A stretch of 64,000 bases of DNA from Myotis daubentonii (GCF_963259705.1 NC_081844.1:48717501-48781500); one strand, 5' to 3'. Positions 24,904 through 37,173 are shown, numbered from the stretch's first letter. Numbers and translations are program-made. Notes: generated from the sequence alone by a model not told the origin.

Positions 24904-25590
24904 TAGAGGCCTGGTGCATGGGTGGGGCCAGCTAGTTTGCCCTAAAGGGTGTCCCGGATCAGGGTGGGGGCCCTGCTGGGGTGCCTGGCCAGCCTGGGTG
25001 AGGGGCTGAGGGCCGTTATCAGACTGGCCACACCCCCTTCAGCGTGGGGTTCCCCGCTGGACTGCCTGCCAGCCTGGGTGAGGGGCTGATGGCTGTTTGC
25101 AGGCTGGCCACAGACCCTTCAGGATGGGGGTCCCTGTTGGAGTGCCTGGCCACCCTGGGTGAGGGGCTGAGGGCTGTTTGCAGGCTGGCCACAGCCCCTT
25201 CAGGGTGGGGGTCCCTGCTGGGGTGCCTGGCCATCCTGGGTGAGGGGCTGATGGCTGTTTGCAGGCTGGCCATAGCCCCCCGCCACCCAAGCTCCCAGCA
25301 AGGCTGGCTGGAAGCTGGTATCTGGGATTTATTTATCTTCTATAATTGAAACTTTGTTGCCTTGAGCAGAAGCTACAGCCGGCCAGGGCAGGCAGGAAGC
25401 TTGGCTTCCTCCATCACCGGGGCAACCAAGCCTCCTGCTTGCTCCAGCTCCGTGGCTCCTGGCCACCCTCTTGGTTGGGTTAATTTGCATATAGTCGCTC
25501 TGATTGGTTGGTGGGCATGGCTGGGGGGAGTGGCTTGTTAGTGTAGCAGAGGTATGGTCAATTTGCATGTTTCTCTTTTATTCGATAAGA
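24904..25590 (-). mobile_element. Helitron C of the array, with minisatellite
   Basis: A 687-bp minus-strand copy. Its 3' end reads tagaggcctggtgca directly after element B, so the first base of CTAG is missing at the junction. The 5' end is gcatgtttctcttttattcg then ataaga, closing at 25590 before host T. The interior carries an ~81-bp tandem repeat. Confidence 0.85.
24958..25278 (-). repeat. ~81-bp minisatellite, about 3.5-4 units
   Basis: The phrase cctgggtgaggggctga recurs at 24993, 25073, 25154 and 25235, giving a period of 80-81 bp. Units also share gcaggctggccaca and tcagggtgggggtccc. Frames of 80-100 codons on both strands result from the period being a multiple of three and are not genes. 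Confidence 0.92.
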
Positions 25591-26359
25591 TGTCATTTTA
25601 GCACGATAGTACAAGGCATATGACTTATACTATCAGTGTTTTATATATGTTTCCAACCCTGAAAACATTGATAATTAAATGATATAAAAATTGGGAGATC
25701 ATTTTGTTAACAGATTGATCAATTAATGTACAAGAGTTTTTGAGAAACACAAAGGCAATAGATGAGAATGTCAGTGAGGGTTTAGCTTTGTTCTTTATTG
25801 TTGAAAGAGACAGTTTGAAACCACTAACTATTACGGCTACAAATGTGATAAATCTGATTAGCAAAACATATATAAACATATAATGGAGATTTTATGGCAC
25901 AGTTAAGAATTTTTAAAAAAACAAATCGGAATTGAATGCCTGTTGTTCCAAATTTATAGGCTGTCATTTAGAATGCACAGTGAATTGAAGGATGGAAAAT
26001 TCCTCAATATTATTTCTGTCTATAGTAAGAGATTCAACTTACTATAAGGAATACGAAAGTGCCATTCCCTTAGTCACTTAATGTTTTCTTATAACTATTA
26101 TGAGTCTGAAACTAAGTTATATGCAAATATGATATGTTGTCTTTTAGGAATTTACCGAAGAAAAAAACAAATTAGGATGTAATAAAATAAACAAGAACAA
26201 TAAAAACGTGATCAACAAAAATAAATGATTTCTGTGTCTTTGGAATATGTTTGATTAAAAAAAGAGAGTAAGAAAAGCATAGAAAAACTGTGAGATCAAA
26301 AGGACAAAGAACAAAAGCAAAGTCAACTGCTCAGGTCTTTTAAATACTCTATAAGTTTT
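25591..26359. other. AT-rich DNA, nothing recognised
   Basis: No feature supported. Confidence 0.5.
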
Positions 26360-26490
26360 TGTTTAGTAAATGGTTACTTAGCAACAGGTACTTTTCTTAG
26401 ATTTTTACAAATATTAATTCATTTAATATTTATAGCAACCCTGTGATGTATATACTAATATTAACAGCAGTTTTCAGAAGACAGGATAGA
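26360..26490 (-). mobile_element. MIR SINE fragment
   Basis: ttaatatttatagcaaccct, gtgatgtatatactaata and ttcagaagacaggataga match the reverse-orientation MIR core and tail in order. An ancient mammal-wide SINE, heavily decayed. Confidence 0.65.
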
Positions 26491-27695
26491 GGAATGGGGT
26501 GAGATATGATTTCAAATGTAGAGCTTTATTGGCATGAGTCTACCTACCACACATAGTGAATCACTATGGGAGGTGTCTACCTCTTTACTTTATCAGTTGA
26601 TTAAAAACATGGACCCTGATAGAATTTCCTAATAAAGTTGAGGTATCAAACATTACTTTTTTATTGTAGAGAAATGCATAAAATGATTTCGAGAGATAGG
26701 AATGTTCTGGGGGAAGTATCATATGATTCTCTCATATACCTTTAATTGTATCTTCAAAGATAATCTGAACCATGGCATTGAGAAAGTTGATGAGGAAAGC
26801 ACAAGCACCATAGAAAGCACTGAATTTCTACCTACCCATGGCTGGCATAAGGTAGGTGATACTACCATTGATCCGCTCCTTGACTTTATTGGAAACGACA
26901 TACTCTCAGACTGGAAGAAGCCGAATAGTGCTTCATAATTGCCAGAGATAAGTTAGGCCTCAGGTTTTAACAACAGGGATTTGAGGCTGTGGCTAAGTGA
27001 TATTGAAGTATCAGTAACTAAAATAATTGAATATCACACTAAGGGACCACTTAATTTATATAGCAGAAACTAGAAGTCTTTTAAACAGATATAGTTTTGG
27101 TTGCCATGAAAATTAACGGCCCCTGCTCCAATTCCCATACATAAGTAAGCTCAGAGATCCAGCACCTCCCAAAGGAGAATTATATGATCTCGAGAAAAGA
27201 TTTTCCAATCACACTGCAAATTTGCACATACTATAAATCTCATTCCTAACCTTCCCCAAAAGGACCAAAGGCTCTTTACTAGGGTAGCAGGGCTCTAGGA
27301 AAAGAAAAATAAACCAATCTCAGAACTTTTTGAAGGTTTCCCTAAACTGATGATTTTTCCTCAAAAACCAGAGTAACAATGCAGTCTGCTGGTCAGGCTT
27401 ATGAGCTCAGGGTGGTCAGGGATGTATGATTTAACCCAAAAATGTCTTGAAGTGACCCCAGTGTATAAAAAGTCAGTGAATGAAGGATTATACCAGATAT
27501 AATTAGAAATGTCAGAAGCCTTCACTTTGCTACCTAAAACTTAGAATCATATTTATCATAGAAGAAAAGGCCAGCTACATAGGCCAAGTGCCCGGGAGTT
27601 CCAACTTTGTAGCAAAGTTCAAACTAAAAACAATACTGCATCCCTCAGTGAATGACAAAGCTATTCAAAATTAACATTCTTAAATATTCTTTTGT
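26491..27695. other. Unique DNA with one unassigned short frame
   Basis: A 78-codon plus-strand frame at 26702-26938 has an acidic, low-hydrophobicity middle and ends ..SDWKKPNSAS. I do not recognise it. It has no Kozak support or neighbouring exon signals I can defend, so it is probably non-coding. Confidence 0.35.
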
Positions 27696-27895
27696 TCATG
27701 AAGTATATTGTGGTGACATTGGTTAACAAAGTGATGTAGATTTCAAGTGTGTAATTCTATAATACATTGTCTGTAGATTACATTCTGGTAAACACCATTC
27801 TGTTACTGTGACTATGTGGACTTTTTTTGTGTTTTGTAAATTTATTTATGGCTTTCAGGTTTATACCCAATATATGAGTAAAATCATGTTTCTTC
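27696..27895 (-). mobile_element. L1 3'-end fragment, antisense
   Basis: acattggttaacaaagtgat, tttcaagtgtgtaattctat and tttatacccaatatatgagt follow the order of the antisense 3' region of mammalian L1. Related blocks lie at 35995 and 37435. Confidence 0.55.
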
Positions 27896-28214
27896 CCACA
27901 CACGATTGTGTTCTGCAAAGGCAAAATAAGCATATTAAATGTTTGTGTGTGTGCACACACTGCTCTAAAAGAAAGTATCTGGAAAATACCCACATTTTAT
28001 AAAATAACATACTGGTAATAGCCAATTATTCAAAGGAAGACTACAAGTAAAATTAGAAAATACTTTGAACTGAATGATAAGGAAAACACAACATATTAAT
28101 ACTTTGCAATGTGCATAAATAAATGTTTAAGGAAAAGTCATATATTTAAATGTTATAATATAAAAAGGGGTATAGAAATTATCTGATTCCACTTTAAGAA
28201 TTAGAAAAATCATA

Positions 28215-28970
28215 GAAAATTAAAAGAAAATAAAAAATAAGAAATAATAGAACACAATTTGAAAAAAATAATGAAACCAATAAATTGTTTTTAACAGGTC
28301 AGAAATTTGGTAAACAGTTAACTATATTGTAAAAAATTAAAAACACAAATGGAGACAATGCAAATTGCTGAAATTAAAAGTGAAAGATGTACTATTACAG
28401 AGTAAATAAACTGTAAAAGGATGAAAAGGAATATTATAAACAAATTTATGTGTGACTAATGGCTTAGATAAAATGAACAAATCCCTTGATACAGAAGATA
28501 TCCAAACTGACATAAGAAGTAGAAATCTGACAGGCTCTATATATTGATTAAATAATCAAAGTGTTACTTTGCTAAAAAGTTTGCATTAAATTATAGGTGG
28601 AGACTTTTTTTATGTAGGTGACTATGAAATGACTATTTGATGAAGAGACCTTAAAGACGAGGGGGAAAGATAGAGGAAAGAATAATTATGCTATAGGAGC
28701 AATATGTATAAAAGTGCCTAATAGAAAAAGATCTTTATTGACCTTGAGGAATTGAAAGAATATCAGTGAATTTGGAGCATGGTAAGGCACAATGAAGAAG
28801 GAGATGGCTTGTAAAGGTTTATTAAGGGTATTATGAGACTTATAGATTAAAAATACATGTGACAACTAAATACAAATAGACACATGGATAGAAAGCAGAC
28901 TGACATCTGTCAGAGGGGAGGAGGGTTGTGGGGATGGGTGAAGAAGGTAAAGGTATTAAAAAAAATACAG
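28215..28970 (+). mobile_element. Worn L1: ORF2 part, gap, 3' UTR part
   Basis: 28215-28565 follows the L1 ORF2 stretch just before the reverse-transcriptase core (ggatgaaaaggaatattata, then gataaaatgaacaaatccct). 28870-28970 matches the L1 3' UTR (ctgtcagaggggaggaggg). The DNA between does not match, so the copy is internally deleted or broken. No intact frame. Confidence 0.6.
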
Positions 28971-29089
28971 GTAATAAACTATTCTGTCTTTAATAAATAA
29001 TTTAAGATAGGTTATAAATAGAATACATAAATATAATATTAAAGTCCTTCATGTATTTATTCAAAAGTCATCTCATTAAAGGTCATCCT

Positions 29090-29330
29090 GTTGCAATCTT
29101 ATCTGATAATTTATTCCCTCAACCCCTACACACTGACACTTTCTATTTGCCCTTCTTTGCTGATTTGTTTTTCTCCGTTACCTATTTACTTCTTATCTGT
29201 CTTCCCTACTGGAGTATAAACTTCATGAAGGCAGTTTTTAGAACTGTTTTTACAGATTTCTTCATTCTCTGTGTTCAGAGGAGTTGCTAGTACATCATAA
29301 ATTATCAATAATTTTTAAGGAATTAATGAT
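29090..29330 (+). mobile_element. L2 LINE 3' end fragment
   Basis: The order cctattta, tactggagtataaacttcatgaagg, tttacagatttcttcattct, then ttatcaataatttttaagga parallels the L2 3' end (tagactgtaagctcc-type phrase, then aataaat repeats). Old and truncated. Confidence 0.6.
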
Positions 29331-30014
29331 TAACAGATGAGACATGTATAGTGCATGGCCATTAAATCAAAATGAAAAATCTGTGGCTGTCAACTCAAAA
29401 AAAGTATACATGATTTCTTATTAACAACAACAAAAGAATGTAGATCTACAATTTTGGGATAATACATTTCTCTATGCCTGAAAATGTCATAATGAGCAGT
29501 GTGTCTTCAACAATTTTAAGCTACAGGAGAATGACTTTTAGGTTTCTTTTTCCCAAGGACTTTGAATAGGATAAACTATTTCATTTGAAGTGCACAGTGA
29601 TCATGATCAGTCCTTCAATACCAACTCCAATAGTCCCCAGTATTTAAAGCTAATATGCATGGAGGCCATATTTCTGCAGGTTAAGTTATTCATGCACTTT
29701 AGGCACTTCCTGGTGCACACTAGTAGCACTGTCAAGAGCATGTCAAACCCAGACAACAAAGGTAAAGGAAGATGTTTGCAAATTTGAAAATGAGAACAAC
29801 TGTCCCCTTCCCATTGGGCTAGCATAACAACGTATGACCTTTCCAACCAATGGAATGTAGAATGAAGACGATTGTTAGGTTTATTGTCAGTCCAATCGAG
29901 GCATATAATTTTGACAGACAATTGTATATTAAGAAGGTTACTAGAATATAAAGTGGATGCTACCATAGTTAATGATAATTACACAAATGATTATCACACT
30001 AACAAAACTGACCA
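29331..30014. other. Unique-looking DNA, nothing recognised
   Basis: A 119-codon minus-strand frame at 29607-29966 is the longest local frame. It has no known domain and its plus-strand shadow is similar in length, so it is not called as a gene. Confidence 0.45.
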
Positions 30015-30200
30015 GTGTAACATTTTGGAGTCAAAGGAGTCCCAGCTTAAGCACCTATGTTACTACTTCCTAACTTTGTAAGTTTTACTAAGTTACCAAA
30101 CCTCTCTAAGCTCTTGTCCCTAACTGTGTAATCAAATATATATCACAATTAAAATGGGAACTTTATGAATAGTGATATAATGTATATAAAATGCCATCAC
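30015..30200 (+). mobile_element. MIR SINE
   Basis: ggagtcaaaggagtcccagc, ctaagttaccaaacctctct and ttatgaatagtgatataatg follow the MIR consensus from tRNA-related part through core to 3' end. Ancient and diverged. Confidence 0.72.
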
Positions 30201-31021
30201 AGTGGCTGCTTTATTATGACCATATGCTAATCATTTCTTCTCTATTATGCGTGGTAAATGGCTAGGAAACATTTTCAGCATGTTAGATTTCTCAGTATGA
30301 TTGCAGTCATAACATGTAATGAATGGTTAAATATGAATCATAGGTTAATGTATTGCTTAAAAATACTGAGGATGATTTTGTTAATAAGGTTGTCAGGTTC
30401 TTTTTATTCAAATGATTTTCTATTGCAGCACTTGATAACTAAGGTGGTACAAGATTATCCCACTTAGAGGATAATGTTAAAAAGTAATCGTCTCCAATAT
30501 CTCTGGACTTTATTGTTCATGAAGAAGGAAGAATAACTTCTTTATATTTCTGAAAAAAACTCTTCTCTTAACAAAACAAAAATAGTCATGTTACAGTATA
30601 TATTTGCTGCAAAGTCTTGTGTAATTTTTCAGAAAATAGGATAGCTGCCTAGGACTGTCCCAAAAGTTTAATCTTCTCTATGTGAGATGATGACTAGATG
30701 GTTATTCAGAAAAAAAACACACACAAAAAAACCCCCCCAGAATCAAATACACCAATTTAATTTAGGTAACACAGTGTCTACCAAAATGTCCACCTTTAGA
30801 GATGTGCAATTTTAGGTTAATAAATAGCTACCTATATTGTAAAATATAATTATTTTAATAAGATTACTAAAGTAAATTAGAATTTTCTTAAAATATTGAT
30901 AAATAAGAAGGACCCAGATAAGTGAGGAAGATGTTTTCCCCACAAAATAATCCAAGACTATAATACGCAATTAGACCTCACTCTGCAAATGTACTTCTCA
31001 ACCACGCAGATACATTTTATA
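30201..31021. other. AT-rich DNA, nothing recognised
   Basis: Contains an A/C-rich low-complexity patch near 30710-30738. No gene. Confidence 0.5.
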
Positions 31022-31442
31022 CTAGAGGCCCAATGCATGAATTCGTGCACCGGTGAGGTCCCTTGGCCTGGCCTGTGGGATCGGGCCAAAACTGGCTCTC
31101 TGACATCCCCCAAGGGGTCCTGGATTATGAGAGGCCACAGGCCAGGCCGAGGGACCCCACTGGTGCACAATCGGGGCTGGAGAAGGATGTGGAGGTTGGC
31201 CAGGCAGGAAGGGACTGCGGGAGGGCTCCAGGCCATGTCCGGCCCATCTCGCTCAGTCCCAATTGGCTGTAACCCAGCAGCAAGCTAACCTACAGGTCGG
31301 AGTATCTGCCCCCTGGTGGTCAGTGCATGTCATAGCAGTGGTTGAGCGGCCTTAGCATATCATTAGCATATTATGCTTTGATTGGTTGAACAGCCATGCA
31401 GATAACTGGACACTTAGCATATTAGGCTTTTATTATATAGGA
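31022..31442 (-). mobile_element. HeliBat-type Helitron, 421 bp
   Basis: CTAG at 31022-31025, hairpin tgcatgaattcgtgca, and 5' terminus ttttattatatagga closing at 31442. The interior matches the element at 36733-37173 and, in part, that at 45218-45555, so these form one subfamily. Confidence 0.93.
31306..31319 (-). promoter_or_regulatory. CTCF-like core motif in Helitron
   Basis: ctgccccctggtgg, minus-strand CCACCAGGGGGCAG. A single copy here, without the inverted partner seen in other subfamilies. Confidence 0.45.
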
Positions 31443-32418
31443 TGGAGTTTTATTTGTAATGAAAATTGTGGTAATTACCTCATATTTTTCCACTTTACAT
31501 AAACAATCTTATAGATAGTTATCTAATATAGCTCTTTTTTTCTAGGAGGCATTTGCCAAAATATTTTTAATAGGTAAGTGTAACATTTCAAAAGAGTGTA
31601 GGAAAAATCATAGACAAAGGATATAGCAAATCAAAGATTTAGAGGAATTAAATAAAACACAGATGCTGTTATAAAAATGTTTCAAACATCATTTTTGATT
31701 AAATGCATATTTTGGCACTTATTTGATAGGTAGATAGATATTTAATGCTGTCAGAGATACATAAAAATATAATCACTTTGAGTTAAAGGGAAGGAAAAAT
31801 TTTCAATAGCTGTAACCTATTTTCCTTGGAGATAATGCACTTTACTTCAACTAAAGTAGCTTCAAAAAGTAAATAAAATAAAATGTTGTGACAAGGAAAC
31901 TGAAAATATTCTTTAAACTATTTTAACATTTAAAACATTAATTTCCACAATTTTGTTATCAGTATAGCATGAAACTTATATGGGTTTTTGTTTTAGTGAA
32001 TTTTAGTAATTACATTTTATTTATTAGATAATCTTATTAATATGAAGATGTTTTGATGTGTGTGTGTGTGTGTGTATTTTTGGAAGCTTACTTTAGCAGG
32101 ACTACTCACTCATCCTAACAAAAGCATAAATGTCAGCTCTGCAGCTTGTTGCTATGGTTAGCTTCAACAAGAATGTCAGCAGAAGTGACAGAGCATAAAG
32201 TGATTCTGAGTGATGACATTCCTGTTGATAATAGATTGGCTCCCATGTATGCTGCAGCAGCTTTGATCTCTGAAACCTCTCATTTCTAGAGAGGAAAAAA
32301 AAAAGTGGAGAACTCCACTAGGCTGTAATGGGGAATTTCAATCTTTCAAGTAGTGTCAGAATTATCTTCAGTTGATTTAAATGTCATGCTTACTTTATTT
32401 GTTGAATTATTTTTGCAA
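31443..32418. other. Unique DNA; 32090-32300 looks information-rich
   Basis: AT-rich at first, with a short (TG)n at 32057-32075. Then about 200 bp of high-complexity sequence contains an RFX X-box-like gttgctatggttagc (32148-32162). I see no frame or repeat there. A conserved non-coding element is possible but unproven. Confidence 0.35.
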
Positions 32419-32869
32419 TCCTATCTAATAAAGAGGGAACATGCAAATTGACCGTCACACTGTCACAAAGACGGTGGCGCCCATAGCCACAAGGTGGCGG
32501 TGCCCAGTCCCCTCAGCCCCACAAGAGTCCCCCAGTCCTTTCAGCCCCACTGGGGGAGAGGGGTGGCAGGCACAAGGTGCAGCCGGACCCGCTCTCAGCC
32601 CCTCAGCCGCCCAGGGCTGGCCTGAGACACAGGCAAGCCTTGGATGTCAGCTGCCCAGCCGCCCAGGATCGGCCGAGGCTCAGGTAACCAGGGCCAGCCA
32701 AGGCTTGCACTGCTGGCAGTGGCAGCAGCAGAGGTGTGATGGGGGTGTCACCTTCCCCTGATCGCCGGGTCATCTCCCGCCCCTGAGGGCTCCCAGACTG
32801 TGAGAGGGGGCAGGCCGAGCTTAGGCACTCCCCCTCCAGTGCATGAATTTTCATGTACCAGGCCTCTAG
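32419..32869 (+). mobile_element. HeliBat-type Helitron, 451 bp
   Basis: It starts TC (tcctatctaataaagaggga) after host A and ends CTAG at 32866-32869 before T, with hairpin tgcatgaattttcatgta. The GC-rich interior differs from the 31022/36733 subfamily and lacks a good CTCF-like core. The 106-codon frame at 32441-32761 is element sequence. Confidence 0.92.
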
Positions 32870-33600
32870 TATAAGTATAACTGAAGATTAACTCTCATCT
32901 ATAGAATCAGAAACCATAGTCATCATTAATTTCTGAATATAATCTGTGGTTTGCAAATAGTAAACATTCATGATTAGTTTGGTATTTTGAACCAAATTAC
33001 ATGGAGACAGAAGAGAAGTATTTTTTGAATTTGCCCCAGCTTCCTTGTGCATGATGAGAACTCAGCAATCTCCATTAGCAAAAACCTCTTCACTGATTTT
33101 AATGATACATTTAAAAAAAGGTAGAGATTGTCAAAGTTTCTAGAAATCTCCTTGTCGGTTTTATCAACATAATCTTAATTTAATTTGATGAAAAAATTTA
33201 ATATTAATTAGTTCTTTCAAATTATAATATTAGAATCAATCTTTAGAACCTATTATGCTTAATCTAATTGTAATGGATTTAGCAATTAAAAAATTACTTA
33301 AGCCCTAAATAAAATATGTTTGATAGCTAGGTTTTACTTTATTTTACAGGTTTTGACAATTCCACTTATTCATTAGATTTATGAAATTTTCTGAATCTGT
33401 ATGATTTTGAAATGCAAAAGTCTGAGAAATGTTTGTAGTAAATAGAACATAATTATCAATTTATTGATATTATACCAACAGGATAAATAAGGTTTAAAAT
33501 TGAAAATCATTTGGGAGCACTAAATATACCTACTCTAGTGAACAAGATAGTTTGTATCTCCAGATTATTTACTGTGAGTAATCAACAAATCAACACATTT
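32870..33600. other. AT-rich DNA, nothing recognised
   Basis: No feature supported. Confidence 0.5.
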
Positions 33601-33614
33601 TGTTCTAATTTTTA

Positions 33615-33845
33615 TTTTTTTTTTATTTTTTTTTTAAACATATTTTATTGATTTTTTACAGAGAGGAAAGGAGAGAGATAGAGTTAGAAACATCGATGAG
33701 AGAGAAACATCGATCAGCTGCCTCCTGCACATCTCCCACTGGGGATGTGCCCGCAACCCAGGTACATGCCCTTGACCGGAATCAAACCCGGGACCCTTCA
33801 GTCCGCAGGCCGACGCTCTATCCACTGAGCCAAACCGGTTTCGGC
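33615..33845 (-). mobile_element. Ves SINE (young-looking)
   Basis: Full-length reverse copy ending gagccaaaccggtttcggc. Target duplication tgttctaattttta lies at 33601-33614 and 33846-33859, perfect over 14 bp. The B-box complement is ggaatcaaaccc. Nearly identical to the neighbour at 33949. Confidence 0.95.
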
Positions 33846-33948
33846 TGTTCTAATTTTTAGATAACCTCTTAATCTAGTATGGCACTCAAAAATGAGATGA
33901 AACTCAGGAATTATGTGATTTAATTGTATTACATAGATTATTCATCTT

Positions 33949-34171
33949 TTTTATAAAAAAAATATATTTTATTGATTTTTTACAGAGAGGAAGGGAGAGG
34001 GATAGAGAGTTAGAAACATCGATGAGAGAGAAACATCGATCAGCTGCCTCCTGCACATCTCCCACCGGGGATGTGCCCGCAACCCAGGTACATGCCCTTG
34101 ACCAGAATCGAACCTGGGACCTTTCAGTCTGCAAGCCGACGCTCTATCCACTGAGCCAAACTGGTTTTGGC
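33949..34171 (-). mobile_element. Ves SINE (young-looking)
   Basis: Reverse copy with perfect 13-bp target duplication gattattcatctt at 33936-33948 and 34172-34184. It shares long identical stretches with the copy 100 bp upstream but has its own duplication, so the two inserted independently. Confidence 0.95.
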
Positions 34172-34559
34172 GATTATTCATCTTATTAAATTTGCTCGTG
34201 CTTACACTTAACCTTAGGTAAACCTATTGTACAATGAGGATATCATTCTTTCTCCCAGAATAGTAAAACCAACTATCATTCGGCATCATTCCGAAACCCA
34301 ATGTGATGTACAGATTTTCCCCATAAGAACTAAATTGGGTAGCTGAACACCACACATTAGAAAGGGAAAGGGCATAAATAAAATATTGGTTGACATGCAA
34401 ATAATAAAAGTATACTTAACTGCTAAAATTCTCATATCTGTGCTGGTCATGAGACTGTAGTTGCCATTTATTAGGTTTTCATCTACTACTCTGTATATAG
34501 CTAGCACCCAAGCTGGTCAGGTCTCTTTACGTGGTGAGGTAATCCAAACATTCATTTAA

Positions 34560-34772
34560 CAGCTGTTCTCAACCTGTGGGTCGCGACCCCTTTGGCAGTC
34601 GAACAACCCTTTCACAGGGGTCGCCCAAGACCATCCTGCATATCAGATATTTACATTACGATTCATAACAGTAGCAACATTACAGTTATGAAGTAGCAAC
34701 AAAAAATAATTTTATGGTTGGGTCACAACATGAGGAACTGTATTTAAAGGGCCAGAAGGTTGAGAACCACTG
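34560..34772 (-). mobile_element. nhAT element, 213 bp
   Basis: Left end cagctgttctcaacc (one change from the usual terminus) and right end ggttgagaaccactg. Same orientation as the copy at 23515. Flanking tcatttaa / atttagaa is only a weak target duplication. Confidence 0.88.
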
Positions 34773-35994
34773 ATTTAGAAGGCTCTGAATCCTCAATAGG
34801 CTTTGATTTATTGAGTCACTATATACTCCCATTAAACTTGGTCATAGAAATACTAAGAGGTAGCTCAGTGAATGCCACAGATTCTAAATATATCCCTTCC
34901 TGTTCTAATTTTGTAGCAGAAAACTAATACTGTAAATCAATTTTATGGTTCAGTGAGTTAAAGTTCACTCAATTCATGATGTCAATTCAGGTGTCATAAT
35001 CATAGGGTGCACCTAAGTTATATGTTTAGTCTCTGTTATTGCACAGTAGAAAGATCAAAGCTGCCTTTCAAAGGGAGAATAGTTATCACTAGGGGTGGAC
35101 ATGATTTTGTTGCAAAATCCTTGGAATCTGAGCAATAATTATTGTAGTGGGGCTAACCAAAGGACCCAGAAAGCATCACTCATTTGTGATTGGTAATGTG
35201 AGCTCCATTGTACCTGCTGGATTCTGAGGCCTATTTTTCAAGAGGATTTCACTTCAGTTTGAACCTGCTGGAGAGCCATAGTTTTCTCTTTGAAACCATT
35301 CAAAAATGTGCAGCTTACTGAGTTAAGAATGGCTTGGCACAGGAATATGGTTATGTGGTTTATGTGGCCTCTAAAATCCAAAGAGACTCAGGTGAATTTT
35401 GCCACTTAGTCTGTCTCTCTCACTTTAGAGGGAGTTTCCTAACATGTTCATATTGTTGAACTTCTAGAAACTTTAATAATATGACAGGACCCAGAATTTT
35501 TATTGGGTTTATCTCTTACCATTATCATACATATATTTTACTAGAGTATCTGATTAGTAGCTACGTTCTGCCTATCAGATCCCATTATTTTGAGTTAATA
35601 GTGAGAAGCATGATATTCTGCAGAATATTCCCTTAAAATTCTTTTAAGACAGAAAGATGAGTGCTGATGGGGCCCTGAAATAAGACAAGGAAGATACTAG
35701 TTTACTGTTATTCCTACCTGATAAAAGTGAATTGCTTCTCCTCATCTCTGTAATTGCTTTGGAAAAAAATGTAATTTCTAACACCTTCTTGGGAGTGAGT
35801 TGATCTAGTCAAAAAACAACATGTAAAATAGCAGCTGTATTTGGAGTCATTATCTGCTTGTTTTAAATAACAAACACTCCATGTGGCTTTGCACCAGCCA
35901 AATATATCAGTTGAATGGAGATCTAAGAGAAACCATCACTCCTCTATATTTTTATTTTTTACAAGAATGTGTTTATCCCCTTTATTCCTTTTTT
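34773..35994. other. Unique DNA, nothing recognised
   Basis: About 1.2 kb of moderate complexity without a recognised repeat or gene. Confidence 0.5.
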
Positions 35995-36200
35995 TCCTTT
36001 CCATTCAATTTATTGGAGTGACACTGGTTAATATAACTACACAAGTTTCAGGTGCATAATTCTACAACACATCATCTGTACACTCTATTGTGTGGTCTCC
36101 ACCCCAAGTCAAGTCCCCGTCTATCACTATATCCTCCTCCACCTGCCTCCTCCTTCCTTGACCCTGGTAATCACCACCTTGTTTTCATTTGTCCAATTCC
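35995..36200 (-). mobile_element. L1 3' UTR fragment, antisense
   Basis: caatttattggagtgacact, caagtttcaggtgcataatt and accccaagtcaagtccc match the antisense L1 3' UTR. Same segment as the start of the element at 37435. Confidence 0.65.
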
Positions 36201-36732
36201 TCCAGGAATGAGGTGTTGCTTATATTTTGCTGTATTGTTAAGAAGGGGAAGTGCTGAGTATCATCCACTTAACTATCCCTTCTTTATCATAACACCTTAG
36301 CTATCAAGAAGCCAAATGCAGGAATTCTGTTTAGGTCTATTTAAACTATACAATTCTGTCGTGAGAATCACTTTTCTACAGAACTTGGTCAAAGCTTTAT
36401 GTATTACTTAACCTCCATAAACATTCACCCAGACCAATGGACTCACATATTTTGGATACTCAACAATTAGTGCTGATATCTTGTTTTTTGGGGTTTTTTT
36501 TTTCATGCTTTTAGGCACCAGAGTGGATATTTTGATGTATATATCCAGGTTCCTTTGTGGGAGGCTTGGGAGAAAATTTACAATGTATGTGTATGAAGGT
36601 GTGCTGGTTCTCTCTTAAGTAGATGTGAGTTAGTTTACTGGTTTAACGTAGGGACTAGTTTACAGCTATGACTTCCCATTAGAGCAAGTCAAATGAAGCA
36701 TCTATTCACCAATCCAAGTTTTATTTTAATAA
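36201..36732. other. Unique DNA, nothing recognised
   Basis: No feature supported. Confidence 0.5.
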
Positions 36733-37173
36733 CTAGAGGCCCAGTGCACAAATTCGTGCACCAGTGGGGTCCCTTGGCCTGGCCTGCAGGATCGGGCCAA
36801 AACCGGCTCTCCAACATCCCCCGAAAGGTCCCAGATTGCAAGAGGGCACAGGCCAGGCCAAGGGACCTCACCAGTGCATGATCAGGGCTGGGGAGGGACA
36901 CGGGAGGGCCTCAGGGCATGTCCAGCCCATCTTGCTCAGTCCCAATTGGCCGGACACCAGCAGCAATCTAACCTACCAGTCGAGCATCTGCCCCCTGGTG
37001 GTCAGTGCATGTCATAGTGACTGATTGACTGGTTGACTGCCTCCTGATGGTCAGTGCATGTCATAGTGAGTGGTTGAGCAGCCTTAGCATACCATTAGCA
37101 TATTATGCTTTGATTGGTTGAATGGCTGACTGGACAACTGGACACTTAGCATATTAGACTTTTATTATATAGA
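36733..37173 (-). mobile_element. HeliBat-type Helitron, 441 bp, with internal duplication
   Basis: CTAG at 36733-36736, hairpin tgcacaaattcgtgca, 5' end tttattatataga closing at 37173. Close relative of 31022-31442. Unlike that copy, the ctg-tggtcagtgcatgtcatagt segment appears twice (about 36988-37018 and 37038-37068). Confidence 0.92.
36988..37001 (-). promoter_or_regulatory. CTCF-like core motif in Helitron
   Basis: ctgccccctggtgg, the same core at the same place as in the 31022 copy. The duplicated segment downstream has a damaged version (ctgcctcctgatgg). Confidence 0.45.

Noticed and set aside
2192..25278. CRISPR array
   Set aside because: Tandem units have no unique spacers and the DNA is plainly mammalian.
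25019..25349. Repeated-motif proteins of 80-101 codons on both strands
   Set aside because: The ~81-bp minisatellite unit is a multiple of three, so any frame open in one unit stays open. They lie inside a Helitron.
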